DNA from: Luscinia megarhynchos
Taxonomy: Eukaryota > Chordata > Aves > Passeriformes > Turdidae
Length of the DNA stretch: 64,000 nt
Assembly (NCBI GenBank): GCA_034336665.1
Contig: CM067570.1
Location: 15,979,502-16,043,501 of the forward strand
Direction of reading: 5' to 3'
Shown: positions 36,724 through 64,000 of the stretch, in pieces
Position numbering within the stretch: position 1 is the stretch's first letter
Layout: the number at the start of each line of letters is the position of its first letter
Position numbers and translations under genes: made by a program
Notes under the pieces: model-generated
Seen by the model: only the letters and a program-made list of their open reading frames with translations
Told to the model about the DNA's origin: nothing
The model's database searches: none

Positions 36724-36861
36724 TGTCCCAACACAAGATATATATTCTCTAACTGAATAGTTATACCACTGCAACTTGCAAACAAATATCACATAATCAG
36801 CTGAGAAAAGTCTAGATTTAGATTTCCTGCCAGTAAAACTAAGTTTGTAGTGTTAGAGGTG

Positions 36862-62727
<25,866 letters not shown>

Positions 62728-64000
62728 CTAAAGCAAACAGGAGAAGGAAGGGGTGAGTTAAATTTTTTTACTGACTAGCCACCAGGACCTGCTGGACAAG
62801 AAGTCAGTCAAATGCAGGGAATGGAAACAAAGGTGCAAGTTTGTGCAAACTAGTGCAGAACTAGATATAGGTGGCACAGAAACCCAAATTTGCCCTTCAT
62901 GGGTCATGTCACACAGGTGCATAATTAATGTAACTTACACCAACTTGTTATCCTGGGAGAAACTGCTCTATTGTTGGGGAATGGGAATTGTGCCACTCAC
63001 TGCATTTGGCCTCTCACAGTATTCAAGAATGATAGCACAAAGCCCCTCTGAGCCACTGGTTCTTCTGTGACAGGATTATGCCACAAATTCATCAGTCTTT
63101 CCTAGACAGTTTTGAACTGCTGACTGAAGCATGTCATTTAATAAAGACATTCTGATAATAAACTCCTGGACAATCTGTGACAAACTGGTTGTGGGTACCC
63201 AGGGTTTACTGGTTCTTTTTTTCTGACCTACACTTTCTCTTCAGCTCTCACTTAACCTGAAGCAGGCATCAAGTCCTTGTTCCTCTGCCTGGTGCCCAAC
63301 AATGACCACAGCCCATCCCCACGGTTCCTCAGCCCCAGTGCTCTCAGCATCTCCACGCCTAAATTTGGCCCAGCATCCTCCTTGACCTTCTCCCAGCCAG
63401 AGGGATTCACAAGCCTACAGATATCAGTTGGATATCTCACAGTTTATTTCCATTACTCAATTCAAAGCATTGATATGCATTCCTTTCCACAGCACTGCTA
63501 CAGGCAGGTACTAACCTCTTGTGAGTGAAGTTAATGGTTACTTTTACAGAGAGGCTTCTGTGCCTTATTACCTTTTCCCAGCACTATATCTAGAGTTAAG
63601 ATTCTCAAAATCAGTCAGCTGTCTCCTGGACAGTGCTCTGGTCTGCAACCCTTTTGACCAAAACCTGGGCAATGCCTGGCAGAATCAGCTCTGAAACATT
63701 CCATTCCTGGCAGATGGTCACAGACCCATACCACACATCTGCTCTTTTCTCCTAGGTTTGGTCAAGCACCCCATGGATCAGCCATTAAGCCACAAAGCAT
63801 TCTCTGAATTCAGTCACTGAAAAACTTTCCACACAAAAGAAAACAAAAGAAAACAAAAGAAAACAAAAGAAAACAAAAGAAAACAAAACAAAACAAACTT
63901 ACTTTAAACCTACTAAAACCAGAACTATGACCCTTTTTTTCACCATGTGTGAAGAAACAACATCATATTCCAAATACAATTACAAAGTGTGTTCTTATCC
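62728..64000 (-). other. ITGB6 intron at the right edge (partial)
   Basis: No match to the first PSI exon (human GGCALGGAETCEDCLL) or to a signal peptide is found on the minus strand, so the 5' coding exons lie beyond base 64,000. A simple repeat lies at 63834-63897. Nothing else recognised. Confidence 0.6.
63834..63897 (+). repeat. Short tandem repeat (AAAACAAAAG)n
   Basis: Five near-perfect 10-bp units AAAGAAAACA followed by three AAACA units, about 64 bp in all, inside an ITGB6 intron. Probably length-polymorphic. Confidence 0.9.

Larger units (their letters stand above)
30151..36861. other. Intergenic spacer plus ITGB6 3' UTR
   Basis: 6.7 kb between the PLA2R1 CpG island and the ITGB6 stop codon. 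The right part should be ITGB6 3' UTR; its length is uncertain because there are several minus-strand AATAAA signals. A CR1 3' fragment lies at 32987-33040. The 30,200-32,900 part has no recognised feature. No coding gene or RNA gene was identified on either strand. Confidence 0.55.

Overview
The window is vertebrate nuclear DNA, almost certainly from a bird. The evidence is CR1-type LINE 3' ends (40,028-40,400 and 32,987-33,040), AT-rich introns that are short by mammalian standards, GT-AG exons on the minus strand, and a sharp CpG island at one promoter. It holds most of two protein-coding genes, both on the minus strand and head to tail. I cannot name the species.

Gene 1 (about 2,177-29,970, continuing past the left edge) is PLA2R1, the M-type phospholipase A2 receptor of the mannose-receptor family. 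In chicken the orthologue was described as FcRY, the yolk-sac receptor for IgY. I rebuilt 23 consecutive coding exons by splice site, reading phase and recalled human PLA2R1 protein. They join without a frameshift or stop into 1,101 codons: signal peptide, ricin-B-like cysteine-rich domain, fibronectin type II domain and C-type-lectin-like domains (CTLD) 1 to 6. CTLD7, CTLD8, the membrane segment and the tail lie left of base 1. Exon 1 sits in a CpG island, and an eight-to-nine-copy 33-bp GC minisatellite lies just inside intron 1.

The spacer from about 30,150 to 36,861 carries the presumed PLA2R1 upstream region, the ITGB6 3' UTR, a CR1 fragment and no gene that I recognise.

Gene 2 (36,862-62,727, continuing past the right edge) is ITGB6, integrin beta-6. 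Thirteen in-window coding exons join into 735 codons plus a stop: end of the PSI domain, hybrid and beta-I domains with an intact DxSxS metal site, four I-EGF modules, beta-tail, membrane helix and cytoplasmic tail with NPLY. The signal-peptide and first PSI exons lie right of base 64,000. One 98-nt exon (45,464-45,561) and the last coding exon (36,862-36,963) had to be found by eye.

The order ITGB6 then PLA2R1 on one strand matches human 2q24 (LY75, PLA2R1, ITGB6, RBMS1), so this is conserved synteny. The two proteins have unrelated roles (endocytic or IgY receptor; epithelial alpha-v-beta-6 integrin) and share no pathway that the sequence shows. I found no undescribed gene system. The points most worth a second look are the promoter-proximal minisatellite, the GC-shifted ITGB6 EGF exon with a shortened I-EGF2 loop, the divergent beta-6 C-terminus, and changes in the beta-6 specificity loop.
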